Of a stretch of DNA of 64,000 bases, positions 57,578 to 64,000 are shown in pieces. How positions within the stretch are numbered: position 1 is the first letter of the stretch; every line of letters begins with the position of its first letter. The DNA is taken from positions 124,001 through 188,000 of the forward strand of contig JAKPKV010000114.1 of the NCBI GenBank assembly GCA_029553475.1, given 5' to 3'. The notes beneath the pieces are model-generated. The model saw only the letters and a program-made list of their open reading frames with translations. It was not told the DNA's origin and did not search any database. The position numbers and the translations under genes are program-made. Source of the stretch: Armatimonadota bacterium. Lineage in GTDB: Bacteria > Armatimonadota > Hebobacteria > CAIYQO01.

Positions 57578-58480
57578 ATGATGCTCGACATCCTCCAGCA
57601 GGTCATCCTGCCCATCTTCCTGCTCATCGGCCTCGGCGCGCTGATCGAGCGGATCTTCGCGCTCGACCAGCCCACGCTCTCCAAGCTGAACTTTTACGTC
57701 TTCGTGCCGGCGTTGAGCTTCGTCATCCTCCTCAATGCCGAGCTCTCCGCGGCGCAGATGGGCACGGTGGGCCTCTTCAGCCTGGCGCACGCGCTGGCGC
57801 TGTTCGCGGTCGCCGGCGGGGTGGGACTGCTGCCCGCGCTGCGCGCGCAGCGGACGCCGGTGGCGCTGGGCGCCATGCTCTATAACATCGGCAATTACGG
57901 CATCCCCCTCACCGCTCTCGCCTTCGGGCGCGAGCAGGTGGGCATCGTGGCCATCGTCATCGTGGCGCAGAATCTCCTCACCTTCACGCTGGGCATCTGG
58001 CTGATGGAGCGCCGGGTGCGCGGCACGGCGAAGGGCGCGCTGCTCGGGATGGTGAAACTGCCCGTGCTCTATGCCGTGGCGCTGGCGCTGCTGCTGCGCG
58101 CGCTGTCCGTCGCGCCGCCGGCGCCGTTGCGCGTGCCGCTGGACTACCTCGCCGACGGCCTCATCCCCCTCGCGCTGCTCACGCTGGGCGCGCAGCTCGC
58201 GCGGGCGAAACCCGGCACGGACTCCGCGGCGCTGGTCGCCATCACCGGCCTGCGCCTGCTCATCTCCCCGCTGCTGGCCTTCCTGCTCGTCGGCCTGTTC
58301 GATATCACCGGCATCACCGCCAGGGTGCTCATTGTCGCCGCCGGCTTCCCCGTCGCCGTCAACCTCACCATCCTCGCCGCCGAGTATCGCCGGGACGAAG
58401 CCCTCGCCGCCCGGGCCATCTTCCTCACCACCCTGCTCAGCGCCGCCACCGTCGCCGTGCTCATCCTGTTGGTGCGCTAG
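57578..58480 (+). CDS. AEC-family transporter (auxin efflux carrier-like)
   Basis: The 300-residue protein has ten predicted membrane helices arranged as two sets of five. It has LSKLNFYVFVPALSFVILLN near 35-54, NIGNYGIPLTALAFGREQVG near 103-122 with the conserved N-x-G-x-x-x-x-P motif, and VAAGFPVAVNLTILAAEYRR near 254-273. AEC proteins export or import small organic anions. The substrate cannot be told. It lies 129 bp after the oxidoreductase on the same strand and may share its transcript. Two adjacent ATG codons begin it. Confidence 0.88.
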   Translation: MMLDILQQVILPIFLLIGLGALIERIFALDQPTLSKLNFYVFVPALSFVILLNAELSAAQMGTVGLFSLAHALALFAVAGGVGLLPALRAQRTPVALGAMLYNIGNYGIPLTALAFGREQVGIVAIVIVAQNLLTFTLGIWLMERRVRGTAKGALLGMVKLPVLYAVALALLLRALSVAPPAPLRVPLDYLADGLIPLALLTLGAQLARAKPGTDSAALVAITGLRLLISPLLAFLLVGLFDITGITARVLIVAAGFPVAVNLTILAAEYRRDEALAARAIFLTTLLSAATVAVLILLVR

Positions 58481-58913
58481 CAGTCCCGTGGCGCATTCTG
58501 CGCGAAAACTGCCCGCCTCCCCGCTCTCCCCTCGCCCCTCCACACACGTAGGGGGAGGGGGGCTGGGGGAGCCTGCCCCGATTCATGCTCTTTGACCAAT
58601 TGTTTCCGCTTTGGTGGGCTGTACATTGGTAGGATTCCGTCCCCCGGATTGAAATCCGGGGCTGGAGCCACGAAGTCCACCTCCGTGGACTGGCCGGATC
58701 TAGCCGACCAACCGGAGATCGAGCAACGTGGGAGTCATTTGGCAAAGAGCATCAATCGGGGAGGTCGCGCGTGGCGGGCGAAAGTCCTTTTTTGAACGGC
58801 AGTGCCTCCCCGCTCTCCCCTCCACTTTTCTCCAGCTGCGCATGAGGACCGCTTGCGCATTTTTCGCGGGCGTGGTACATTGTTATACAGATATATAACA
58901 GCAGTAGAGTGTC
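58481..58913. repeat. Gene-free region with several short palindromes
   Basis: The 433 bp between the AEC gene and the GntR operon hold no gene. Hairpins include CCCCGGATT/AATCCGGGG (58642-58661), AGTCCAC/GTGGACT (58674-58691) and a C-rich/G-rich pair around 58524-58566 that resembles the CCCCTCTCCC...GGGAGAGGGG hairpins at 52907-53135 and 62948-62972. The promoter and operator of the GntR operon are at its end. Confidence 0.7.
58853..58900 (+). promoter_or_regulatory. Promoter and operator of the GntR-ABC operon
   Basis: TTGCGC (58853-58858), 17 bases and TACATT (58876-58881) form a promoter. An inverted repeat TGTTATA (58881-58887)...TATAACA (58894-58900) overlaps the predicted transcription start, a typical place for a YtrA-type GntR repressor, which is the first gene downstream. 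Confidence 0.7.
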
Positions 58914-59312
58914 ATGCGCTTTCAGGTAGATCCGACATCATCCATACCGCTGTACGCCCAGCTCGTGGAGCAGGTGAAGCATGCCATCGCCGCCGGCACG
59001 CTGGCGCCGGGGGATACGCTGCCCTCGCTGCGCGAGCTGGCGGTGCGGCTGCGCATCAGCCCGCTGACGGTGAAGAAGGCGTATGGGGAGCTGGAGGCGC
59101 TGGGCATCGTGGCCACCGAGCACGGGCGCGGCACCACGGTGCGCGCCGGATCGGACGCCTTCAGCGCGCGGTATCGCCGCGAGGCGCTGGCGCAGGCGGT
59201 GGACCGGCTGCTGGTGGAGGCGCATCACCTGGGGGCGACGACGGACGAGCTGATCGCCCTGCTGTATGAACGAAAAACCGTACTGGAAGAGGAGGCCGCG
59301 GACCATGTCTGA
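58914..59312 (+). CDS. GntR-family regulator, YtrA subfamily
   Basis: The 132-residue repressor has the winged helix-turn-helix at residues 10-76: 'IPLYAQLVEQVKHAIAAGTL', 'PSLRELAVRLRISPLTVKKA' and 'YGELEALGIVATEHGRGTTV'. A short helical tail of about 50 residues follows. This small size without a large effector domain marks the YtrA subfamily, which controls adjacent ABC-transporter genes, often in response to cell-wall antibiotics. Its operator overlaps the promoter upstream, so it likely represses its own operon. The ATPase gene starts 8 bp before its stop. Confidence 0.92.
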   Translation: MRFQVDPTSSIPLYAQLVEQVKHAIAAGTLAPGDTLPSLRELAVRLRISPLTVKKAYGELEALGIVATEHGRGTTVRAGSDAFSARYRREALAQAVDRLLVEAHHLGATTDELIALLYERKTVLEEEAADHV

Positions 59313-60231
59313 GCCCACGGATATCCGGGATGTCCCGCACACGGAGCCGGCCTACGCCATCGAAACGCGCGCGCTGACCCGCCGCTTCGGGAAGAAGACG
59401 GTGGTGGACCACCTGACCCTGCGGGTGCCACGGGGCAGCATCTTCGCCTTCCTCGGGCGCAACGGCGCGGGAAAGACCACCACGATCCGCCTGCTGCTCG
59501 ATCTGCTGGACCGCACCAGCGGCGCGGCCTCGCTGCTGGGGCTGGACTGCGTGACGGGCGCGCGGGAAATTCGCCGCCGCACCGGCTACGTGGCGCAGGA
59601 CGAGGGGCTGTACGACTGGATGACGGTGGAGCGCATGATCTGGTTCTGCCGCGGCTTCTACCCGACATGGGACGACGCGCTGGCCGCCGACCTGCGGCGC
59701 CAGCTCGACCTGCCGGGCAGTCAGCGCATCCGCGCCCTCAGCCGGGGCAAGCAGGCGCAGCTCGCGCTGCTGCTGGCGATGGCTTTCCACCCGGAGCTGC
59801 TCATCCTCGACGAGCCCACCGCCGGGCTGGACGTGGTGGTGCGGCGCGAATTCCTCGAGGGGGTCATCGAGCTGGCGCAGGAGGAGGGGCGCACCATCTT
59901 CTTCTCCTCGCACCTGGTGCACGAGGTGGAGCGCGTGGCCGATTGGGTGGGCATCATGGAGGAGGGTCGGCTGCTCTCTTGCGCCCCGCTGGAGGAGGTG
60001 AAGGCGGGCGTGCGGCGCATCGTCTGCACCTTCCCGGCGTCGCCCCCGCCGCCGGCGCTGCCCGGCCTGCTGCATACGGAGGTGGAGGGGAAAACGCTGC
60101 TCTGCACGGTGCGCGACTTCGGCGAGGCGACGCTGGCCGCCGCCCGCGCGCTCCATCCGGCGACCTTGGCGGTGGAAGACCTCTCGCTGGAGGATATCTT
60201 CGTCGCGCTGGTGGGGAAAGGAGCGGTGTAG
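59305..60231 (+). CDS. ABC transporter ATP-binding protein
   Basis: The 308-residue ATPase has Walker A FLGRNGAGKTTTIRLLLDLL (about 49-68), a modified signature IRALSRGKQAQLALLLAMAF near 143-162 (LSRGK instead of LSGGQ, as in YtrB-type proteins), Walker B LLILDEPTAGLDVVVRREFL near 167-186 and the switch His in FFSSHLVHEVERVADWVGIM near 203-222. It would energise the two membrane proteins that follow. ATG 59305 overlaps the regulator stop by 8 bp and is preferred over 59266. Confidence 0.93.
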   Translation: MSEPTDIRDVPHTEPAYAIETRALTRRFGKKTVVDHLTLRVPRGSIFAFLGRNGAGKTTTIRLLLDLLDRTSGAASLLGLDCVTGAREIRRRTGYVAQDEGLYDWMTVERMIWFCRGFYPTWDDALAADLRRQLDLPGSQRIRALSRGKQAQLALLLAMAFHPELLILDEPTAGLDVVVRREFLEGVIELAQEEGRTIFFSSHLVHEVERVADWVGIMEEGRLLSCAPLEEVKAGVRRIVCTFPASPPPPALPGLLHTEVEGKTLLCTVRDFGEATLAAARALHPATLAVEDLSLEDIFVALVGKGAV

Positions 60232-60232
60232 C

Positions 60233-61615
60233 ATGCTGCGCGCCCTCGGACGCCTGCTCTGGAAGGAGTGGTGGGTGGGGTGGCCGTTCGCGCTGCTCGG
60301 CGCCGCGCTGCCGCCGCTCACCGCCCTCCTCATCCGCCGGGAGGTGGAGCTACTCGAGATCCCGCCCGGCCATGTCACCCTGTTCATCATCATGCTCGGG
60401 CTGGTGGCGTGGGCCGCGCTGCAGGGTGCCGGCACCCGTGAGCGCCGCTCGTATGCCAGCGTCCATTTCCCCATCCACCCCGCCCGGCCCGCGCTGGTCA
60501 CCTTCGGCATGCACCTGCTCTTCGCGCTGTGCATCGTCGGCGGCTACCTGCTGGCGCTCTATCTGCTGCAGGGACACGGCGTGCTGGGGGGTGATCTGGA
60601 CATGCGCACGTTTCGTGGCGCGATACGCGCGCTGCTGTGGAACGATCTTGTCCGACACTTCCTCCTCACCACGCTCCTCGCCATCGGCTCGACGTATGTC
60701 CTCTGCTTCGTCGTCGGGCAGGCGCTTTCCGCGCCCGCGGGTATTGTGGCCGGGATATGCTGGGTGGTCTTCGGCGCCGGTGAGGCGCTGGGACCGCTGA
60801 GCTTCGGCTGGCTGCGGCACGGCTACGATGTGTATCTGAGCTCCGCGGTCCCCTTCCAGATCGCCATGACTGGTGCGGCGCTCCTCGCCTTCGGCCTGCT
60901 GCTCACCCGGCTGGCCTTTCCCACCCGCCGTCTGCTGGCGTGCCTGCTATTGGGGGCGGTCGCGGGAGGCTTTCCGGCGTATAACTGGTACGAAGACTCG
61001 CGCATCGCTGGACGGCGGGACGCGATGGATATCTTCACGGCGATGGAATCCACCGATGGCGCGGTGTGGCTAGAGAAGGCGCCGGGTGCGCATGAAACAC
61101 CTGATCTGGTGGTGCTGCGCCTGACGGATTACCGGCGGGATACACAGACGATCCGCCCCTTCCCGCGGCCGCTGGCGCCGGCGGCGCTGCTCGATGCCGG
61201 CGTGGCCCTCCTCCTCGCGCAGCCGCGCGGGGCGGCGGCGGTGACGCTGCTGCGCTGGGACGCCGCCGCGGACACCGTTGAGGAAATCTGCGCCATCTCG
61301 GCGGCGAAGGGGCTGCTGGCGAGCCCGCGCGTGCGGTATTACGATCCGAGCATCAACCCGCTGATGCACGTCAGCCCGGACGGCGCGCACGCGCTGCTGC
61401 TGCTGCCCACCTGGGCGGGCGAGGGTGAGGACCTGTGGCATGTTGATCTCGCGGGGAAGCGCGCCAGACTGGTGCGGCCCGCGCAATGGGTCATCGCGGA
61501 AACGGTGAGTTGGACGGAAGATGCCGCCATCTTGTCTGATAACGGCGAGCCGCTGCGGGTGGATCTGCGCGCGGGGACGGTCGCGCCGCTGCCGGTGACC
61601 GGGAGGGAGCGGTGA
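60233..61615 (+). CDS. ABC transporter permease-like protein with a C-terminal propeller-like domain
   Basis: The 460-residue protein has about six membrane helices in the first 260 residues (starts LRALGRLLWKEWWVGWPFAL). A soluble region of about 190 residues follows with 'PRVRYYDPSINPLMHVSPDG', 'AHALLLLPTWAGEGEDLWHV' and 'SWTEDAAILSDNGEPLRVDL'. The 'SPDG...LLLL' pattern is that of WD40/PD40 (TolB-like) propeller blades, here too few for a full propeller. It probably faces outward. It starts 2 bp after the ATPase stop and overlaps the next gene by 4 bp. It is paralogous to that gene. Confidence 0.78.
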   Translation: MLRALGRLLWKEWWVGWPFALLGAALPPLTALLIRREVELLEIPPGHVTLFIIMLGLVAWAALQGAGTRERRSYASVHFPIHPARPALVTFGMHLLFALCIVGGYLLALYLLQGHGVLGGDLDMRTFRGAIRALLWNDLVRHFLLTTLLAIGSTYVLCFVVGQALSAPAGIVAGICWVVFGAGEALGPLSFGWLRHGYDVYLSSAVPFQIAMTGAALLAFGLLLTRLAFPTRRLLACLLLGAVAGGFPAYNWYEDSRIAGRRDAMDIFTAMESTDGAVWLEKAPGAHETPDLVVLRLTDYRRDTQTIRPFPRPLAPAALLDAGVALLLAQPRGAAAVTLLRWDAAADTVEEICAISAAKGLLASPRVRYYDPSINPLMHVSPDGAHALLLLPTWAGEGEDLWHVDLAGKRARLVRPAQWVIAETVSWTEDAAILSDNGEPLRVDLRAGTVAPLPVTGRER

Positions 61616-62847
61616 TGCAGTATTTACTCTGGAAGGAATGGCAGGAACGCCGGCTGTGGCTGCTGCTCTGGCTGCTGGCGATGGCCGGCACGGCGCTGGT
61701 GGGGAAGGGGCCGTCGCCGTTCGGCTTCGACGTGCCCGCCGGCTGGACGATGATTCCGGCGCTGTTCGCGCTGCTCAGCGGGCTGGCCGGCTATGGCAGC
61801 GAACTGGTCGGCGGGCGCGCCGCCTTCCTCTTCTCGCGCCCGGTGGGCTGGGGACGTGTATTGCTGGCGAAGGTGCTGCCGGGGGCCGCGACGGCGCTGC
61901 TCGGCGCGATCGTGGGCGCCGTCGCCTGCCGATTCACGCTGCCCGCGCACTATCTCCCCTTCGTCACGCCGCTCTCCCTCACCCTGGGCGCCCTCGGCAT
62001 CGGGGTGGTGATGCTCACCGTCTACCTCATCGGCCTGGCCTGCTCCACCACCCTGCGCGGGCTGGCGGGGGCGGCGCTGGCGCTGCTGCTCTGGCTCGCG
62101 CTGATGATGGCCGGCGCCTTCTCGCTGGAATCCCAGTCCGATGTCAGCCCCGCCTGGTCATTCATCGGCAGCCTGGCGGGGCCGCCGCTGGCCGGGCTGG
62201 TGCTGGCGCGTTTTGGCCTCACCCTCGCCCCCGGCGTGCGCCTGGCGCGCTTCGTGCTGCTGCTGTTCGTGCCGCTCGCCCTCGGCGCGCTGCTTGACCT
62301 CACCCCGGCGAACACGCTGCTCAACCGTACCTGGCCCGATGTGCTGGTCAGCCCGTCCGGGCGGTATGCCATTGCCAGAGAGCAAACCAAAAACCGTGAA
62401 CAGGCGTGGTGGGTGACGCTGGATGAGGGGGCGCGCCTGCCGCTGCCGGACGTCAGCGGCAACTTCCTCTGCTGGCTGCCGAATGACCGGTACGTGACGG
62501 CCTTCATGGATGACACACAGCAGTGGAGGATCTCCCTCTACTGGTACGAGGGTGGGCGCATCGTGAGGCGGGCAGTCGAGTCGCCCGTTGCGGCGCGTTA
62601 CCCCGAACGGGATGATTTCCAGCCCTCCCCGGACGGCCGCCATCTCCTGTATGGCGCCGACACCGCCTTGCTCCTCCTCGACCTCACCACCGGCGCCACG
62701 CGCACCCTCGCCGGCCTGGATGCCGCCGCCCGTGAGCGATTCAGCCGTCACCGGTCCCCCTACGAACGTTTTTGGTGGCAGGACGCCGCGACGGTGGGCT
62801 ATATTGACCCGGTGACGGAAAAGCGGGCGGTGGTGACGGTGCGGTAA
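61612..62847 (+). CDS. ABC transporter permease-like protein with a C-terminal propeller-like domain
   Basis: The 411-residue protein has about seven membrane helices (to about 225), starting MQYLLWKEWQERRLWLLLWL, and 'SELVGGRAAFLFSRPVGWGR', a loop like that of ABC-2 permeases ('a.lfsrPv...'). The soluble tail has DVLVSPSGRYAIAREQTKNR and DDFQPSPDGRHLLYGADTAL followed by LLLDLTTGATRTLAG, again short propeller-like blades. Both permeases share this build, so they probably form a heterodimer with the ATPase. It is the last gene of the operon. Confidence 0.8.
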   Translation: MMQYLLWKEWQERRLWLLLWLLAMAGTALVGKGPSPFGFDVPAGWTMIPALFALLSGLAGYGSELVGGRAAFLFSRPVGWGRVLLAKVLPGAATALLGAIVGAVACRFTLPAHYLPFVTPLSLTLGALGIGVVMLTVYLIGLACSTTLRGLAGAALALLLWLALMMAGAFSLESQSDVSPAWSFIGSLAGPPLAGLVLARFGLTLAPGVRLARFVLLLFVPLALGALLDLTPANTLLNRTWPDVLVSPSGRYAIAREQTKNREQAWWVTLDEGARLPLPDVSGNFLCWLPNDRYVTAFMDDTQQWRISLYWYEGGRIVRRAVESPVAARYPERDDFQPSPDGRHLLYGADTALLLLDLTTGATRTLAGLDAAARERFSRHRSPYERFWWQDAATVGYIDPVTEKRAVVTVR

Positions 62848-63411
62848 CCCCACCCTCATGCGGCCAACCGGTTTGGTTGCGTGTACGCTGCCGCTGGGCG
62901 ACTACCCCCCGAAGCGGCCGGTGGGGGACGCGGCCCTCACCCCCCGGCCCCCTCTCCCAGCGGGAGAGGGGGGAGGCGTGTGGGGAGCGCGGCGGGGCGG
63001 GCGATGCAGATCAGGTGACCAATCCATCCCGTTCGTAGTGAGGCACGCAGCGGAGCGGAGTGCCGTCACACTGGGGACTGTCCCCCTGAACGCCGTGACC
63101 CGTTGACCCACAGGGGCTTCAGCGGGACTGTCCCCAGTGTGCGTGTCTGCAACCGTCAGCAACTCCGTACGCTCAAGCGATGGGGGATGTGACGGGGGAC
63201 AAGCCGCTTCGCTGCGTGCCGGGGCATATGGGGACAGTCCCGCTGAGGCCCCTGTGGATCAACGGGTTACGGCGTTCAGGGGGACAGTCCCCATTTCACG
63301 ACGAACGGGGTTTGGTGGGGCCGGGGTGTAAGGCGGGTTACACGGGGGCGCGGAAGGCATTCCATCGCGCTGCGGCGAATGAGGTGATGATGCTACCGTG
63401 GAGGGACGCGT
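62848..63411. repeat. Gene-free region with a 67-bp inverted repeat
   Basis: Bases 63071-63137 and 63228-63294 are 67-bp inverted copies with only a few mismatches, separated by 90 bases. Each arm is bounded by GGGGACTGTCCCC-type palindromes. A perfect 11-bp hairpin (62948-62958 with 62962-62972) could terminate the ABC operon, though no U-tract follows it. The GGGGACTGTCCCC ends resemble REP-type palindromes linked to RAYT transposases in other genomes. No transposase is present. Confidence 0.8.
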
Positions 63412-64000
63412 ATGACGCCTCGCGAGCGCGTGCTGGCGGCGCTGCGGCATGAGCAGCCGGACGTGACGCCGTATCAGATCAGCTTCACGCAGAAAGCCCG
63501 GGCGGCGATGGTCGCCTACACCGGCGATCCTGACTTTGATGCCGGCTGGGACAATGCCATCGCCTGGTACAGCGGCCTGGCCACGGCCGACGGCTGGCGC
63601 GAGGTGGCGCCGGCGGTCTGGGAGGATGCCTACGGGGTGCGCTGGGATCGCACCGTGGACCGGGACATCGGCGTGGTGTGCAACACGCGGGTGACGCCGG
63701 AGACGCTGGACGACTACCGCTTCCCCGAACTCCTCGACCCCGTCTACCTGGCGGACGCGCGGGCGGGGACGGACCGCTTCATCCTGGCGGACCTCGGCTT
63801 CAGCCTCTTCGAGCGCGCCTGGACGCTGGCCGGCATGGAGCACGTGTTGATGGCGATGGCCGCCGACCCCGGCTTCATCACCGCGCTGCTCGACCGCATC
63901 CTCGACTTCAACCTGCGGGTGATTGATCTCGCCTGCGCCCACGACATTGACGCCATGATGTTCGGCGATGACTGGGGGCAGCAGACTGGCCTCATCATGG
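63412..64000 (+). CDS. Uroporphyrinogen-decarboxylase-family protein (partial, runs off the window)
   Basis: From ATG 63412 (GTGGAGGGA upstream) 196 codons are inside the window with no stop. The start MTPRERVLAALRHEQPDVTP is the standard opening of the MtaA/URO-D family ('t.reRvlaAl.h..pDr.P'). TRVTPETLDDYRFPELLDP near 84-102 and CAHDIDAMMFGDDWGQQTGL near 176-195 match the barrel strands; the last contains the metal or substrate-site Asp pair. These proteins demethylate or decarboxylate; in this context a corrinoid-linked methyltransferase or unknown role is as likely as haem synthesis. Confidence 0.85.
   Translation, partial: MTPRERVLAALRHEQPDVTPYQISFTQKARAAMVAYTGDPDFDAGWDNAIAWYSGLATADGWREVAPAVWEDAYGVRWDRTVDRDIGVVCNTRVTPETLDDYRFPELLDPVYLADARAGTDRFILADLGFSLFERAWTLAGMEHVLMAMAADPGFITALLDRILDFNLRVIDLACAHDIDAMMFGDDWGQQTGLIM

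Overview
The window looks like a chromosomal segment of a GC-rich, free-living bacterium. It carries a dnaA-type replication origin, core envelope genes (uppS, cdsA, ftsW, murC, an EnvC-like M23 protein) and many secreted or carbohydrate-active proteins (GH116-like, heparinase-like, esterase-like, HEAT and TPR exported proteins, a CsaB-type pyruvyltransferase). This mix, with large palindromic intergenic elements, would suit Armatimonadota or a related phylum. That is an inference from gene content; no rRNA or marker protein was aligned.

Layout. 1-7954: a divergent ferredoxin start, a GH116-like glycosidase, then an origin region (2886-3415) with several DnaA boxes and a dnaA promoter, followed by dnaA-uppS-cdsA and an M23 peptidase that ends at a clear terminator. 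dnaN does not follow dnaA. 8112-16077: a large secreted heparinase-like protein, a palindromic element with a decayed gene, a CreD-like membrane protein, an exported HEAT-repeat protein and an exported TPR protein. 16144-18859: ftsW-murC on the minus strand behind a consensus promoter.

18979-50845 is the accessory heart of the window. It is a roughly 32-kb island, almost entirely on the minus strand, of about 40 small tightly packed genes that often overlap by 4-20 bp and are visibly less GC-rich than the flanks. It contains 14 GNAT acetyltransferase loci, six class I methyltransferases, two aminoglycoside-phosphotransferase-like kinases, two nucleotidyltransferases, two GrpB proteins, three P-loop kinases plus a remnant, NUDIX, ASCH, PurN, HAD, flavin reductase, radical SAM, M28 peptidase, a minimal CHAT (caspase-like) protein, an AraC regulator with a C39/BtrH-like tail, an ECF sigma factor fused to HEAT repeats, and a DUF1835-type protein. 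These families modify small molecules or nucleotides, and several are related to antibiotic-inactivating enzymes. No transposase, integrase or attC-like site was seen. Several members are broken (19634, 39831 and 42083; probably 23606 and 44330). At the upstream end of the array a strong promoter is separated from the first gene by a near-perfect intrinsic terminator and a possible 18-codon leader peptide, an arrangement typical of attenuation. The only plus-strand gene in the island also has a leader ORF, with Shine-Dalgarno/anti-Shine-Dalgarno pairing options.

51041-64000: an orphan ABC-2 permease, a VapBC-type toxin-antitoxin pair whose leader is a 165-bp inverted-repeat element, a second 242-bp palindrome, csaB, a secreted esterase-like protein, an FAD oxidoreductase, an AEC transporter, a GntR(YtrA)-ABC operon with its operator and two permease-plus-propeller proteins, a third large inverted repeat, and the start of a uroporphyrinogen-decarboxylase-family gene cut by the window edge.

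All function calls come from reading motifs in the translated sequence. No database search or structure prediction was run.
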